Source: Cololabis saira
Lineage: Eukaryota; Chordata; Actinopteri; Beloniformes; Belonidae
Assembly: GCF_033807715.1 (NCBI RefSeq)
Contig: NC_084599.1
Location: 7,014,625 to 7,078,624 of the forward strand
Reading direction: 5' to 3'
DNA length: 64,000 nt
A program made the translations under genes and the position numbers. Within the stretch, counting starts at the first letter, position 1. The number at the start of each line of letters is the position of its first letter. The notes under the pieces are model-generated. The model ran no database searches. It saw only the letters and a program-made list of their open reading frames with translations, and had not been told where the DNA came from. Shown piece after piece: positions 26,975 to 38,704 of the stretch.

Positions 26975-27245
26975 TAGGACTGTCTCAGAAAATGTGAATA
27001 TTGTGATTATACTCAAAAAAACTCTAATTATTAAACTCAAATATCCCATCTCAAAAAATTAGAATATTCTGGGAATCTTAATCTTAAACTGTAAACCATA
27101 ATCAGCAATATTAAAATAATAAAAGGCTTGCAATATTTCAGTTGATTTGTAATGAATCCAGAATGTATGACATTTTTTTTTTTTTTATTTCATTACAGAA
27201 AATAAAGAACTTTATCACAATATTCTAATTTCTGAGACAGTCCTG
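26975..27245. mobile_element. Palindromic TA-target MITE, short copy
   Basis: Ends AGGACTGTCTCAGAAAAT and ..TTTCTGAGACAGTCCT are inverted, flanked by TA (26973-26974, 27246-27247). Same family as 8606-9005 but about 130 bases shorter. Nested in the 3.2-kb hAT element. Confidence 0.8.
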
Positions 27246-28810
27246 TAGGATAGGAGTAGATATTGTAGGCTAATGGAATGTTTTACAAAAGTGTGTTTCA
27301 ATATAATAATAATTCATTCATATAATTCATTGCCTTAATGGTTTATAATATATATGAAACATTAAATAATATTAAAATATATACAAATATATTAAAGTTA
27401 TATTCTAGTCTGTGGAATCTATTTAAATATTTTAAGAATGCAATTTTTTTTTTTTATATATATATTTTAAAAATTGCATTTATTAACCATGGACATGTTT
27501 TAACTCTCTGTGTATAGGCTACTGTAGGTTTACTATGGGCTGGGAGAGGCTCTGTACTTCTTTCATGACATGACAGTGCAGTGAACTGGTGAACAAAGTT
27601 ATCAGCTGTCGTTCTTGACTGAAGTCGTGGAACAAGTCCGCGTGGTTGTCCTTTAAGTGTTTCGACAAGTTTGAAGTGTTTGCTCCTTTTGCGAGACACA
27701 CTTTGTAGCAGCGCTTGCACTGCGGTGCTTCTGAGTTCAGTGGCTCGCCCTTATTGCTCGGTTTGAACCCGAAATATTTCCACACCGTACTCCGGGCCCC
27801 CATTTTGTCCAAAAGTACGGGCTTTTCTGCAGCTGCCATCTCTCTCTATTTACTTAATTTCAACCCGCTCTGTCTGTCTACAGCCGGAAATATACTCTAC
27901 GCACGTAACCTGCGTAGCCTGCGTAGCCTGCTGTGTCTGTTCATGCTCCACTGCGTACGTCGCGTACCACCCGAGTAGAGCCTGTCATACCGATGGTGAC
28001 CGATAGGGGGCAGTAAGCAGAGCAACAGTTGGAAAAGCTACTTATATTAAGTAGCAGAAGTAGTAGCAGCAGCAGCGGTAGCAGATTAGAAAAACGAACA
28101 CTTTTACAGGACAATATTGGATGATGTAGGAGATTATAACATCGTGTGAATGTGTATGAGTGTGTATGAATGTTTGTGGTGGTCGGAGGGGCCGTTTGGC
28201 GCGATATGGCAGCCACGCTCCCGTCAGTCTGCAGGGCAGCTGCGGCTACAGACGGAGCTACCACCGGGGAGAATGTGTGTGAATGAATAATGATCTCTGT
28301 AAAGCTCTGGGTGCCTAGAAGGAAGCTAAAGAAAACCATAACATTATTATTATTATTATTACTCTTTATTAATTTGTATTACTTATTTATATTACTGTTT
28401 TACCCCCTTCCCTGTGTGTGTGTGTGTGTACTTCTGCTACGTGAGTTTCCCCGTTGAGGGAGTAATAAAGGACTATTTTATCTTATCTTATTATTATTGC
28501 TTATTATCAAAAGTGGATAGTCTTTCCAGACTAATTTATCCAGCATTCTCCTCACCCATCTCAACAAGAATGACGAAACAATAAATCCAGTTAATTTTAG
28601 GTTCATATGGAGAAGTAGATGTCAATATATAAGAAAGATTAACATGGTCAAAAAATGTATTGTTCCTAATATGATTCCAAGTCATTCAATAGTATTTTTA
28701 TTGAAAAACAGAGTATTTAAAATAAAATAAGTCCCGTCAATTGACTCCTGGCTCCCGGCTCCGCTTCCTCCCGGCTCCGGGAGGCACCGAGGCTCGGCGC
28801 GTACCTCCGC

Positions 28811-28905
28811 CGGGGCTCGGTCGCCGGGGCTCGGTCGCCGGGGCTCGGCGGCCGGGGCTCGGCGGCCGGGGCTCGGCGGCCGGGGCTCGGCGGCCGGGGC
28901 TCGCC
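28811..28905. repeat. 14-bp GC-rich minisatellite
   Basis: About seven units of GGGGCTCGGCGGCC with GGGGCTCGGTCGCC variants, inside the 3.2-kb hAT element. Confidence 0.88.
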
Positions 28906-29635
28906 ATCCGCGGTACTCCCGGGCACTCTAGTCCCGCAGCACCAGTGAGTATTTTGACCGGAGAGATTATAAAATACCGGACTTCGGCATATTTTAGCGG
29001 ACAACGGAAACCCTGGGGGGAAGTTAAATATTGCATAAATATATGCACGGGGAACTTTCTCCAGGGGAGAGCAGCATAATCGTGCCAGCCGGGATCAGAC
29101 CGGGAACAGCGATACTAGCGGCCAGAGCGAGAACTGCAGGTCGCGTACGCGTTCAGTGTCTTTTTGAGAACGTGCACGTCGACGCGTCAAATGTACGCAG
29201 GATACGCAGGATACGCGAGACGTGACGTCACGCGTATCCTGCGTCTCGCGTACGCGTTCTGAACTGCAAGTATAAACGCGGCTTACCACGCGACTCGTAT
29301 CTCTCTCCTCCTCCGCATGCGAGTGGGAGTGGGAGGCGGCTCTGCTTCTGCAACTACGTCACACTCGCGGACCTCGCCGTGCTTAAAGAGACAGGCTCCA
29401 ATTTACCAATTCGTTTGCATAGAAAAAATATATAAAAGTACCGTTTGTTTTTAAATGCTGGTATAGTACCGTTTTCAAAACTCTAGTACCGTGGTACTAT
29501 ACTGGTACCGGTATACCGTGCAACCCTACCGCCCAGTGGGAAAATCAGTTGTCAAACAGCTCATGACGTTTAAAAAGAGGAAGACAAACAGAAAAACAGA
29601 GTTGACATGCAACAGTACATATAAACACCCTGCTG

Positions 29636-29665
29636 GTCCAACAAACACGAAAGTGTTTGTTGGAC
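29636..29665. repeat. Perfect 13-bp-arm hairpin with GAAA loop
   Basis: Arms GTCCAACAAACAC and GTGTTTGTTGGAC surround GAAA. It lies just beyond the right end of the 3.2-kb hAT element. Confidence 0.9.
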
Positions 29666-29713
29666 ACTGTTTGCCAAAGTTTGCCAAAGTGTAACATGTG
29701 CAGATAAAAGTCC

Positions 29714-30143
29714 AAGTCAGTTACTGATCAACTCCAGCTCCAGGTCTCCCTGGGCCTGCAGGGCCTGGTTGGAGAGCCGGAGTGCAGCTGGAATAAAAGA
29801 CTGTCCAAATCTCTTTGTGGTCTGACGGGGGAGGACAAATCTGTGGCTGAATCTGCTCCTCATCCCCGTCAGCTCCATGTGCAGTGGATGGGAGGGATTG
29901 GCCAACACGGCCGCCAGTTTTTTCCCCATCCTCTGTTTAGCCAGCACCTCCAGGCCGTCCAACCTGGTCCCCACCACAGAGCTTCTTCACCAGCTTGTTC
30001 AGCCTGGTAGCGTCTCCCTGGCACAGACGTTGCCTCCCCAGCAGGCCACGGTGAAGAACAGGACACTGGAGACCACTGACTGGTAAAACATCAGAGGAGA
30101 TGCTGTCTGCCTCACAAACCCAAACCTGGAACCGGTTTCTCAC
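29714..30143 (-). pseudogene. LINE reverse-transcriptase C-terminal fragment, frameshifted
   Basis: Minus-strand frames read DATRLNKLVKKLCG and, after a shift near 29960, NPSHPLHMEL.., FSHRFVLPRQTTKRFGQSF and IPAALRLSNQ. This pattern (HPLH ... R..P...T.R...SF.P.A.RL.N) is the usual C-terminus of fish CR1/L2-like LINE ORF2. 5'-truncated and inactive. Confidence 0.68.
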
Positions 30144-30539
30144 ACGAAAGGAACCAGAACAGAAGAACCTCGTTGTACTTTTCTTAACTTTCAGGTGATA
30201 ATTTGAAACTTCGTGGTCTTCCAGACACAGTTGAGGGATTATTCAAAATGTTGAAGAATATTTGTTTGTTTTTAATATAAAGTTACATTGATTTTAATAA
30301 CTCAGTGTTTTATACAATATGAGCTAGTGCGTGCGTGCGTGTGTGTCTGTGGTCATGCGGTCATGCATGAGTGTGGAGGGTGTGGCCATGGAGCTGTCAG
30401 TCTCCTGAAGTGTGAATCCGATCATATCCCAGGACGTCTGCGTGTCTCGGTCCGGCCTAGATGAGAGCCCACATTTCTCCTGGCCGTCTGAAAGCCTTCC
30501 ATTAGCCTGGACCTGGTCTGGGGGTCCTGAACAGCAGGG

Positions 30540-30970
30540 CCGGGTCCGCGGGGGCCGGGGGAGGGCTGGGGGGGGGGTATAATGGTCGGGGACCTACGGG
30601 TCTGACAACGGGGGCAGGAGGCTCCGGACACTCAGTTAAACACACGTTTTCTCGCCTCATTTAGCATCACATATCACCCCAGATGGAGTGGAGCAGAGCC
30701 TCGTCCTGGACCAGGAGAGCTGCAGCGCTGCAGAGACCGGAGAGACCAGAGAGATTGGAGACCAGAGACCAGGGACCAGAAAGACCAGAGACCAGAGACC
30801 AGAGAGACGGGAGAGACCGGAGAGACCAGAGACCAGGGTCCAGAGACCGGAGAGACGGGAGAGACCAGAGAGACCAGAGACCAGGGTCCAGAGACCAGAG
30901 AGCCCGGAGAGACCGGAGAGACCGGAGACCAGAGAGACCAGAGAGACCAGAGACCAGAGACTGGCCCCGT
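30540..30970. repeat. GGGCC-rich patch and (GAGACCAGA)n-like minisatellite
   Basis: From about 30725 to 30960 imperfect units GAGACCAGA/GAGACCGGA/CCAGGGTC repeat. The long ORFs over it on both strands come from the repeat structure. No gene support. Confidence 0.8.
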
Positions 30971-31904
30971 CCTCTCTGGACTGGGTTTACAGGCTTTGCA
31001 CACCAGAACCCCTGGATTGGTGTCACTGACTGCGTGTGCCGCCACGCTGGCCTGGTTTCAGCTCTCACACGAGGCTGTATCTAACAACGTCTGAATCCTG
31101 AAGGTGACATTAAAAGGATTCTGGGGTTAAAAGGCTTCTGAAAGAAGAAGAAAATATTCCGAACACAAGACGACATGAGCCAGAGCCGTGGAGGGTTTCT
31201 AGCGAGTGCAGACGAGATAACGAGAGTTTAGACGCGCGTGAACAAATTCTTGCAAGCTCCAGAGTTTCGTGGTGGTAAGAGGAAAATAACGGCTGGGAAG
31301 TGAACCTCAGCACAAATAAAAGATAAACGCGTTTTCATGGTTCAGAACTGTAAATTATACATTTGGACAACGAGCCGGTGGAAATGAAAACACTTCAAAA
31401 ACTTCAGATTGTGGCCAGAAACGACTGTGGAAAAAGCCCGCTCAGACGGCGTTGACCGTCCACAGTGTGAAGGGAGTCCTCCAGAGACAATCCACACCTT
31501 TGATTGATGACACCTGTTGTCAAGGTAACCATACTGGACGGACGCCCCAATGGCGTGAAGGTAAGACCACTAATTAAGAACTTAAACCCCTACCATGATT
31601 GGGATATGGTATCTGCTTGTACCTGGGCAGCAGCCTCTGAATGTTTCACTGTGGCTCTCCGTCTCTAGCCGTCTCTGCCTCATCCAGGGTTCTTCCACGG
31701 TAACTTCACACCTATCACACTTCTTAACCTAATTACTTAAGCCTTTATTTAACCAGGTTATAGTCCCATTGAGATTAGGGGTCTCTTTCACAAGGGAGAC
31801 CTGGCCAAGATAGCAGCAACATAGTTACTGAATTAAACGATAAAAAACAAACAAATAAATTAATTACATAAAGACATCATTAATTAAAACACTTGCATAC
31901 AGAG

Positions 31905-33725
31905 TGTCACAAGGCGTGGTGTTGAGGACCCAAACGCAAGGAGAGAGAGGGAGGCTGGAGGCAGGAGTTCTCAAAAAACAGAAGGATTTATTCCACAAAA
32001 AAGCCAAACTAAAATGCTGCAGAGCAGGATCAAAAACAACTCACGTATACAGGGATCGAAAACCAGGAGTACATGGAAGGAACAAACAGTACGGACCGAC
32101 AGGCAACAAAGGAATGACAAGACCAGATATACACAGGGGATAACGAGACACGATGAGACACAGGTGCAGACACAATCAGGGCAAAGGAGAAACAGGAGGG
32201 ACAGAACTGAAACTCAAACTGGGGGGAAGTGTCAAACCCTGACAGTACCCCCCCCTCAAGGGACAGATCCCAGATGTCCCAACAGTCCACACCCAAGGCA
32301 GGTGGAGGGGGCCCGGAGGAGGGCCCAAACCACACACGGCCAAAGTTCCGGGGGCCGTCCTCGGGACCGAGCAGACCAGCGAGAGTGTTCCGGGGGCCGT
32401 CCTCGGTGCCGGGCAGACCGGCGAGGCAGTTCGGGGGGGTCGCCCTTGGGGCGTAACAGGCGGATCCGGGGGTCGGTCTGGGGGCTTGGCAGGCTGGTCA
32501 GGGGGTCGGTCTGGGGGCTTGGCAGGCTGGTCAGGGGGTCGGTCTGGGGGCTTGGCAGGCTGGTCAGGGGGTCGGTCTGGGACTGCGGCTGGCTGGTCAG
32601 GGGGTCGGTCTGGGACTGCGGCAGGCTGGTCAGGGGGTCGGTCTGGGACTGCGGCAGGCTGGTCAGGGGGTCGGTCTGGGGGCTTGGCAGGCTGGTCAGG
32701 GGGCTTGGCAGGCTGGTCAGGAGGTTGGTCTGGGGGCTTGACAGATCCATCCAGGATCGCCTCAGGAACTGGGGCCGACAGGATGCGGGGCGCCGGAACA
32801 GGGGCAGACAGGATGCGGGGCGCCGGAACAGGGGCAGACAGGATGCGGGGCGCCGGAACAGGGGCAGACAGGATGCGGGGCGCCGGAACAGGGGCAGACA
32901 GGATGCGGGGCGCCGGAACAGGGGCAGACAGGATGCGGGGCGCCGGAACAGGGGCAGACAGGCTGCGGGGCGCCGGAACAGGGGCAGACAGGCTGCGGGG
33001 CGCCGGAACAGGGGCAGACAGGCTGCGGGGCGCCGGAACAGGGGCAGACAGGCTGCGGGGCGCCGGAACAGGGGCAGACAGGATGCGGGGCGCCGGAACA
33101 GGGGCAGACAGGATGCGGGGCGCCGGAACAGGGGCAGACAGGATGCGGGGAGCCAGCGTCGGGGGGCAGAGGATCCCCGGAGCTGCCCGAGTGGGGACCC
33201 GGGTCCGTGGCGCTGGCTGCGGGGGTACCTGGGTCCGAGGCGCAGGCTGCGGGGGTACCCGGGTCCGAGGCGCAGGCTGCGGGGGTACCCGGGTCCGAGG
33301 CGCAGGCTGTGGGGGGTCCGGGACCATCACCGGAGCAGGGGCCGATGCACTCTCTCCTGCTGGGTCCATGCTGGTCGGTCCGTTCTGTCACAAGGCGTGG
33401 TGTTGAGGACCCAAACGCAAGGAGAGAGAGGGAGGCTGGAGGCAGGAGTTCTCAAAAAACAGAAGGATTTATTCCACAAAAAAGCCAAACTAAAATGCTG
33501 CAGAGCAGGATCAAAAACAACTCACGTATACAGGGATCGAAAACCAGGAGTACATGGAAGGAACAAACAGTACGGACCGACAGGCAACAAAGGAATGACA
33601 AGACCAGATATACACAGGGGATAACGAGACACGATGAGACACAGGTGCAGACACAATCAGGGCAAAGGAGAAACAGGAGGGACAGAACTGAAACTCAAAC
33701 TGGGGGGAAGTGTCAAACCCTGACA
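31905..33725 (-). mobile_element. Young non-autonomous LTR retrotransposon (Ty3/gypsy-like) with minisatellite internal region
   Basis: Two 340-bp LTRs (31905-32244 and 33386-33725) read as identical. They begin TGTCA and end TGACA, and the 5-bp CAGAG flanks both sides (31900-31904, 33726-33730). On the minus strand a purine tract TTGAGGGGGGGGTAC abuts the 3' LTR, and AATAAA lies in the LTR (31992-31987), so the element runs on the minus strand. Just inside the 5' LTR an ORF starts MDPAGESAS, which I recognise as the start of fish gypsy Gag. It then passes into proline-rich repeats instead of Gag/Pol. No protease, RT or integrase is present. Confidence 0.88.
32176..33369 (-). CDS. 397-codon proline-rich repeat ORF of the non-autonomous LTR element
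   Basis: It starts MDPAGESASAPAPVMV and contains about four PQPAPRTRVP-type units, about thirteen SAPVPAPRIL units (30-bp period) and 11-residue PPDQPAKPPDR units (33-bp period), ending inside the LTR. All periods are multiples of three, so the frame survives copy-number change. Only the first residues look like Gag; no CCHC knuckle is seen. Overlapping frames on both strands are also open, so translation is unproven. Confidence 0.45.
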   Translation of the reverse strand: MDPAGESASAPAPVMVPDPPQPAPRTRVPPQPAPRTRVPPQPAPRTQVPPQPAPRTRVPTRAAPGILCPPTLAPRILSAPVPAPRILSAPVPAPRILSAPVPAPRSLSAPVPAPRSLSAPVPAPRSLSAPVPAPRSLSAPVPAPRILSAPVPAPRILSAPVPAPRILSAPVPAPRILSAPVPAPRILSAPVPAPRILSAPVPEAILDGSVKPPDQPPDQPAKPPDQPAKPPDRPPDQPAAVPDRPPDQPAAVPDRPPDQPAAVPDRPPDQPAKPPDRPPDQPAKPPDRPPDQPAKPPDRPPDPPVTPQGRPPRTASPVCPAPRTAPGTLSLVCSVPRTAPGTLAVCGLGPPPGPLHLPWVWTVGTSGICPLRGGYCQGLTLPPSLSFSSVPPVSPLP

Positions 33726-34199
33726 CAGAGATTCTTAACTCCACTGTTTTCATCAGAGCTTTAAATTCAGTCACAGGTATGAGGTTTCGTAAATGCAGTT
33801 CGGATTGAAGTTTATTTCAAGCATCTGGCGCTGAAAACCTAAAAGCTTTTTTCCAATTCCGTTCTTATTTTTGGAACAACCAAATGCAAAATCATCATTG
33901 AGCGGAGATTATAACCTTGTTTCCATGTTAAAAGAGAAGATAAATAAGAAGGAATGGCTTCTTATTACCCAGAATGGCTTTATAAATGAACATATACCAA
34001 TGACTGAGGCGACGAGCCTGTAACGATGACCAATTTAAGTACTTTAGTCTAGACAAGAAAGGGATGGCTGAGAGAACCACAGTTTGTTATAAATCTCAGT
34101 GCGGTATGAATACACACTATCCAACCTGCGAAGACAATGAACAGATGCATTCATATACAGCACATCTCCGTAGTAAACTAAACTACACATAAACAACAA

Positions 34200-37100
34200 C
34201 TAACTAACAGTAAACACAAACTTCAGATCATCTACGTGTGTGTGTGGGCCAGTATGTGTGTGTGTGTTTCAGGACAGCGTCACATAACGTGGACCAAAAG
34301 CAAAATGGCGGACAACGTCACGTAGAACCCCAAAGAGAGATGGCGGACGAAGTCACGTGGTGATTTTGCAGACTTTTCAAAACTGCGGTGGGAGGTTTCC
34401 TCCACCCAGCGGTATCTGAAAGTACCGGAGGCCTGATGGCTGGGATACTAACTTGTCCGTGTGGGTTAGTAAGGAGGGAAGGAAACGTGATCTCTCACCA
34501 CCGGTACCTTTATCGTTCTGCTGTTTCCCAATCAGGAGCCAGTGTGCGGAGCAAAATACACCACACTCGCTCTAAGCTTTTGACGGGGAAACAGGAGCAC
34601 GAACCGCTTCGGTAGTGAGGGAACACGTTATATGGGTCCACCTACACCAGCCCGTAACAATATAAAAATACAACCGTAACAACCCCTGGTCCGCTTGAGA
34701 GACCGTCAGCACGTTACACAGTAATAAGCAAACAAACAACAGCAAATTCAATCAACGCTAACCTCTTTAAAATAACTCTGCCCAGACACAAGCCTCTATC
34801 TTTGAGATGGCTGAGACATAGTCGGCGGCGTCCTGGTGGTTGTGGAACTCCTGGTCCTGGTCGCGACCCACAGGTTACTGATGTTACGCTCCGCCGGTGG
34901 TTCAGCTGTGAGCGGCTCCCTTGTCCTCTTTCTCTTCCTGTCTCTCAGAGACGGAGAATGGAGTGTCACTGGCAGCCGGGCTGTCCCCCTTTTCCTGTTC
35001 ATCCTAGCTGGGTCACATTCTCTCGTCGCGCACAAGCCCTGTTCCACTCTGAAACATCGGAACATTTGCCGGTCACTCCGTTGTAATGCGGCTGGACGAA
35101 GGATGCGTTCACTGGTTCTTGGTAACCAGTGGACTTTCACGAGCGCAGCTAGCGGGATGGACCCTCGGCTGATGCTGGTCACGCTGATCAGAGATGAGGT
35201 GTAGTCCTTACAGACTGTAAGGACCGTGGACGTTTCTCTTGTGATGAAGAAAGTTTGAGAGAGCTAGATTTGGGAAACCACTGTTATTTAACCACCAGCA
35301 GAGCACTCTTCACGTCAGCAGGGGGGCCTGCTGTTAATCAGGGTTACTAACCAATGCATTGTCCGCGTGTCACTTTCACACGACCCCCGGAAGGACAATT
35401 AACTGCAAAGCCCACTGGTCTTTGGAGTCATTCCTTAATTTCCTTTGTTTTAAGACCATGCGGCCAACGTTAAGATAATGCAGTTTTAAAATCGAGGCTG
35501 GTCTCAGAGTTAGGCATCAAAGTTGAAATTGAGGCTTCCCCTGTTCACACAGGGCTGTGGCCCAACACCTCCCATAATTCATCTGTATTAGGAGCTCTAT
35601 TGTAGTCGTATTTAAAGTTGTTTCAATAATTTAGCTGAGATCTGTTTTCAGGCACTTTTGAACCACGGTTCATTTCTGATGCAGCTCAATAAAACGTGTA
35701 AACTCCTGCATGAACTGCAGAGCGCATCGTTTCAGAGGCTGCACACAAACAAACCATGATTGTGTAGCCGAAATGTCAGCTAGGTGAGAACATGTTAGGA
35801 TACAGGGACATTCGATGCTTCTGTCAAAAAAAACACACAAAACCTCTTTTGCTTTATATCAGCTCCAGCGTGCAGACAGAAGACGGTTGTGAGAGAGCAT
35901 GCCGCTGCGCCGAGACACGTCGTCCCCTTAAACAGGTCTGATTGTAGCTATGAATCTCTCTAAAATATTCATAAGATCCATTTCACAAATGGCCGAATCC
36001 GAGCGTGTGCCTGTATCTAAGTAGCAGAGTCGGGGAAAGCAAAAGAAGATCTATAAGAGAAGCCCACAGCTGGAGGAAGCTGTACAAAACGACAAAGATT
36101 TATTCTCAGCCTCGATCAAATATTTATGCCCGAGCATTCAAGTAAAGTTACTTTTTGTGTTCTGATTTAATGAATGATTTGAGCGGCGGTATTGCTGGGA
36201 GGCACAGATGTTGGGTTTGCTGAAGCCTGCGCTAATGCCCATTCAGGGGTCTTTGTGGTCATGTGTCAGACTGCAGCAGGATCAAAGTAGGAGCCATCGT
36301 AGGGATCACAGCAGCGAGCGGTGGATGCTAAGTACCTCCGCAGCACCTGAGGTCCTAACCGGCCAGAGGAGGCCAGAGCGGGAACATTCCCACCTCCCAA
36401 ACTTCATGTCTTTTATTCAAATCTCACAGGAGGAAAGGCCCTCTCGGCAGAAGGAAAGGAAGCGTGGGATCAAGCCAGAATCTCCAGCTGTTTTTTTTTA
36501 TCATTTATTGGTAAGGTCCCAGTACCAAGAGACGGGCACTTAGCAGGCCATTGTATGAAGGTGCTGATCAAAAATGATGAAGCTGCTTCAAGAGAAATAG
36601 ATCCCAGCAGTGCAGTGACTCTCCCATTCTCCCTCCGGCGTCCTCTGAAACATTAATGACCTGGAGCTGAATCTGATCCGCTCTCCTTTACTCAGTATTT
36701 CATCTTCACTCCGACCGTCTACCCACCAATATCTGCTCAACCACACGTGAGGAAAATCCAGGGAAGCTACGGAGAGGCAGAGTCACGTCTAGGTGCACAC
36801 TAAAGCACATGTTGGGTGTTTTTTAATTAGTGCTGTGATAAATGAATATTTAATCTAAAGATGAAAATATTGCTATTACGCCTCGCGGTGAAGTTAAAGA
36901 TCCCAAATGAAACTGTAAGGAAGGTCCAGATGAGATGACGTCAAGGGGAGGCGAGAGCGAGACATCTGTGACAGGTGACACAGACATGCTAACTCGTCAG
37001 TGAACACTTAAATGGATAAAGGGAGTTTAAAAAGAAAAAAAAAGAGGAGGGGTGGGGAGGGAAGGGGGGGCTAAAAGCCTCCATCACTTTCAACAAGACC

Positions 37101-38100
37101 TGGTACCCAAAACACTGTGTGTCAGCATCTTTAAATACCAGCGAGCAGAGGAGATGACAGAATCGTTTTGACAGCCAGCTCACATGTAACATCACCGATT
37201 CATCCACCTTGGGGAGTTGCTGGGCAGTTTTGCCCCGCTGCTGGGGGGGAACCGGGCCGGTGTGTCATCGCCGAGTGCAGCCAGCTGAAAACTGGGAGTG
37301 TTGAGGCCCGAGCTCGTGAGTCGGGAACACGCGGCGCTTATTGATCCGACGCAGACGGGGGTGTCGGCCTCTGCAGCGGCACGGCAGCCGTTATCTGTGT
37401 CAGTTAAGGTGTCTGCTCCCCGTCTATTGATCGGGAACAACTTGACACTGGGAACTGTCATCAAAATTTCAACTTACAAAAGGTTGAGTATGGATTTGTT
37501 GATGCGGTTCCCGGTGCTCCTCGACCCACGCAGACGCGGCAGCGCAGGGAAGACAGGATCTGGGTTTCACCTGGGGAGCTTTCAGCTCATGGTACACTGG
37601 TGCATAAAGCTGCCTCACAGCGTGTTGAAAGATGTGGAAAAGACCACGTTACCTCAATAGCATTTGCTACGGCACAAGCAGATGTTCACGGGAGAGTCTG
37701 GTGCATGCGCAGCCCCTCCCTGCGATTGTTTGCAACAGGGGCGAAGCTTTTACAAAGATGTTCCCCGCTGAGACCGTCATCTCCATTAGCTCTTGGTTCA
37801 CCGGGGTATCCCTCTCCCCTAAAGATATTCACTTCCTCCAGCCACTTCCAGACGATTCAAAGAAAACAACACTCTGCTTTAAACTGTTCCGCTTGATCGA
37901 GTATTTGGAGAGTCTGAAGAGGAGAAACTAAATCATTAGTCAACACGTCCCTGAAACAGCACCGCGAGGTGCGTCAAGGAAAGAGAAGCCCACGCAGCGA
38001 GAGCAGGCGACTGCGTTGGTGCCGTGTGACTGAAGCGGTGGCAGACTTCTCGTCTGAAGGTCAGTCCTGCACCTCAGGTAACCGCCTGGAGGGAGTTTGC
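34200..38100. other. Gene-free stretch, nothing firmly recognised
   Basis: No exon with homology I can name and no clear element ends. This is the interval where rpap2 or gfi1 regulatory elements might be expected, but neither can be shown by reading. Confidence 0.35.
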
Positions 38101-38109
38101 AGCTCTGTA

Positions 38110-38560
38110 TCACAAACATGACAAACGTCTCGTAGGAGAAGCCACTTCAGAAGCGTCCAAAGTTTTCTCCTCAGCCATTCTTGGGTGTTTGTTCTGGGCC
38201 CGTTGGAGGAGCCGGGCAGCACGTTCGTCTGTTATAACTTCTTGAGATTTCATTGTAACCTGATTAACACAGACTGAAGACGCGCAGCAGCTCCAGAACA
38301 TAACCCAGCCTCCTCCATGTTTCACGTCATCCTCCAAGGCTTCATTGTTGCACCTGTGGACATGGAGCCGATATTGACGAGTCAAAAACCTCCCGTCTTG
38401 TCTCATCTGTCAAAAGGACGTTCTCCCAGATGCTTCGGGGCCGTCTCACCTTCTCAGACAACCCTTTCTCTGCTTCCTCTGGTTCGGCGCGGTGAACACC
38501 ATGATACCACCCAGCAGAGATGACGTTTAACCTTAAGTAGTTGATTGAAGACACCTGAAG
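38110..38560 (-). pseudogene. Degenerate Tc1/mariner-like transposase fragment
   Basis: Minus-strand frames give IWENVLLTDETRREVF (the W..V..SDE-like motif) and, in another frame, KHGGGWVMFWSCCAS, which is typical of Tc1 transposase cores. A frameshift lies between them and no ends are visible. Confidence 0.55.
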
Positions 38561-38704
38561 CAGGTCACTATAGTCTGGAGATACTAACTCATTTGTACAG
38601 TTCGGTTTCATTTACATTTCTTTTGTTTCCAGAACCAAAGTTCGACAGCAACGTCTGATTGTGATCAGTCGCTACTCAGTAAAATATTATTTATGCCTCC
38701 TTTT

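Larger units (their letters stand above)
26306..29528 (-). mobile_element. hAT element of 3.2 kb with exact 8-bp target duplication and a BED-finger fragment
   Basis: Ends TAGGGTTGTCACGATACC and ..GGTATACCGTGCAACCCTA are inverted repeats. CCGCCCAG flanks at 26298-26305 and 29529-29536. On the minus strand 27839 to about 27600 encodes WKYFGF...CKRCYKVCLAKGANTSNLSKHLKDNH, a BED zinc finger. No RNase H-like catalytic domain remains. It also carries the 26975-27245 MITE, a retroposon tail near 28320-28490 and a 14-bp GC-rich minisatellite at about 28811-28905. Confidence 0.82.
31733..34180 (-). repeat. Old retroposon 3'-end-like repeat interrupted by an LTR element
   Basis: CTTTATTTAACCAGGTTA plus TCTCTTTCACAAGGGAGACC at 31743-31802 is a dispersed motif; a related one lies at 60170. 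Related sequence resumes after 33730. The LTR element with its 5-bp duplication sits inside. Confidence 0.45.

Noticed and set aside
28717..29079. Pro/Arg- and Gly-rich ORFs
   Set aside because: They translate the 14-bp GC-rich minisatellite inside a hAT element.
30667..31084. ORFs with WSLVSGLWSL or ETRDQRPE repeats
   Set aside because: Products of the GAGACC minisatellite on both strands.
32014..33624. 536-codon plus-strand ORF with RNRGRQDAGR repeats
   Set aside because: It runs over LTR and minisatellite whose period is a multiple of three, which opens several frames at once. The LTR polarity, purine tract and AATAAA put the element on the other strand.
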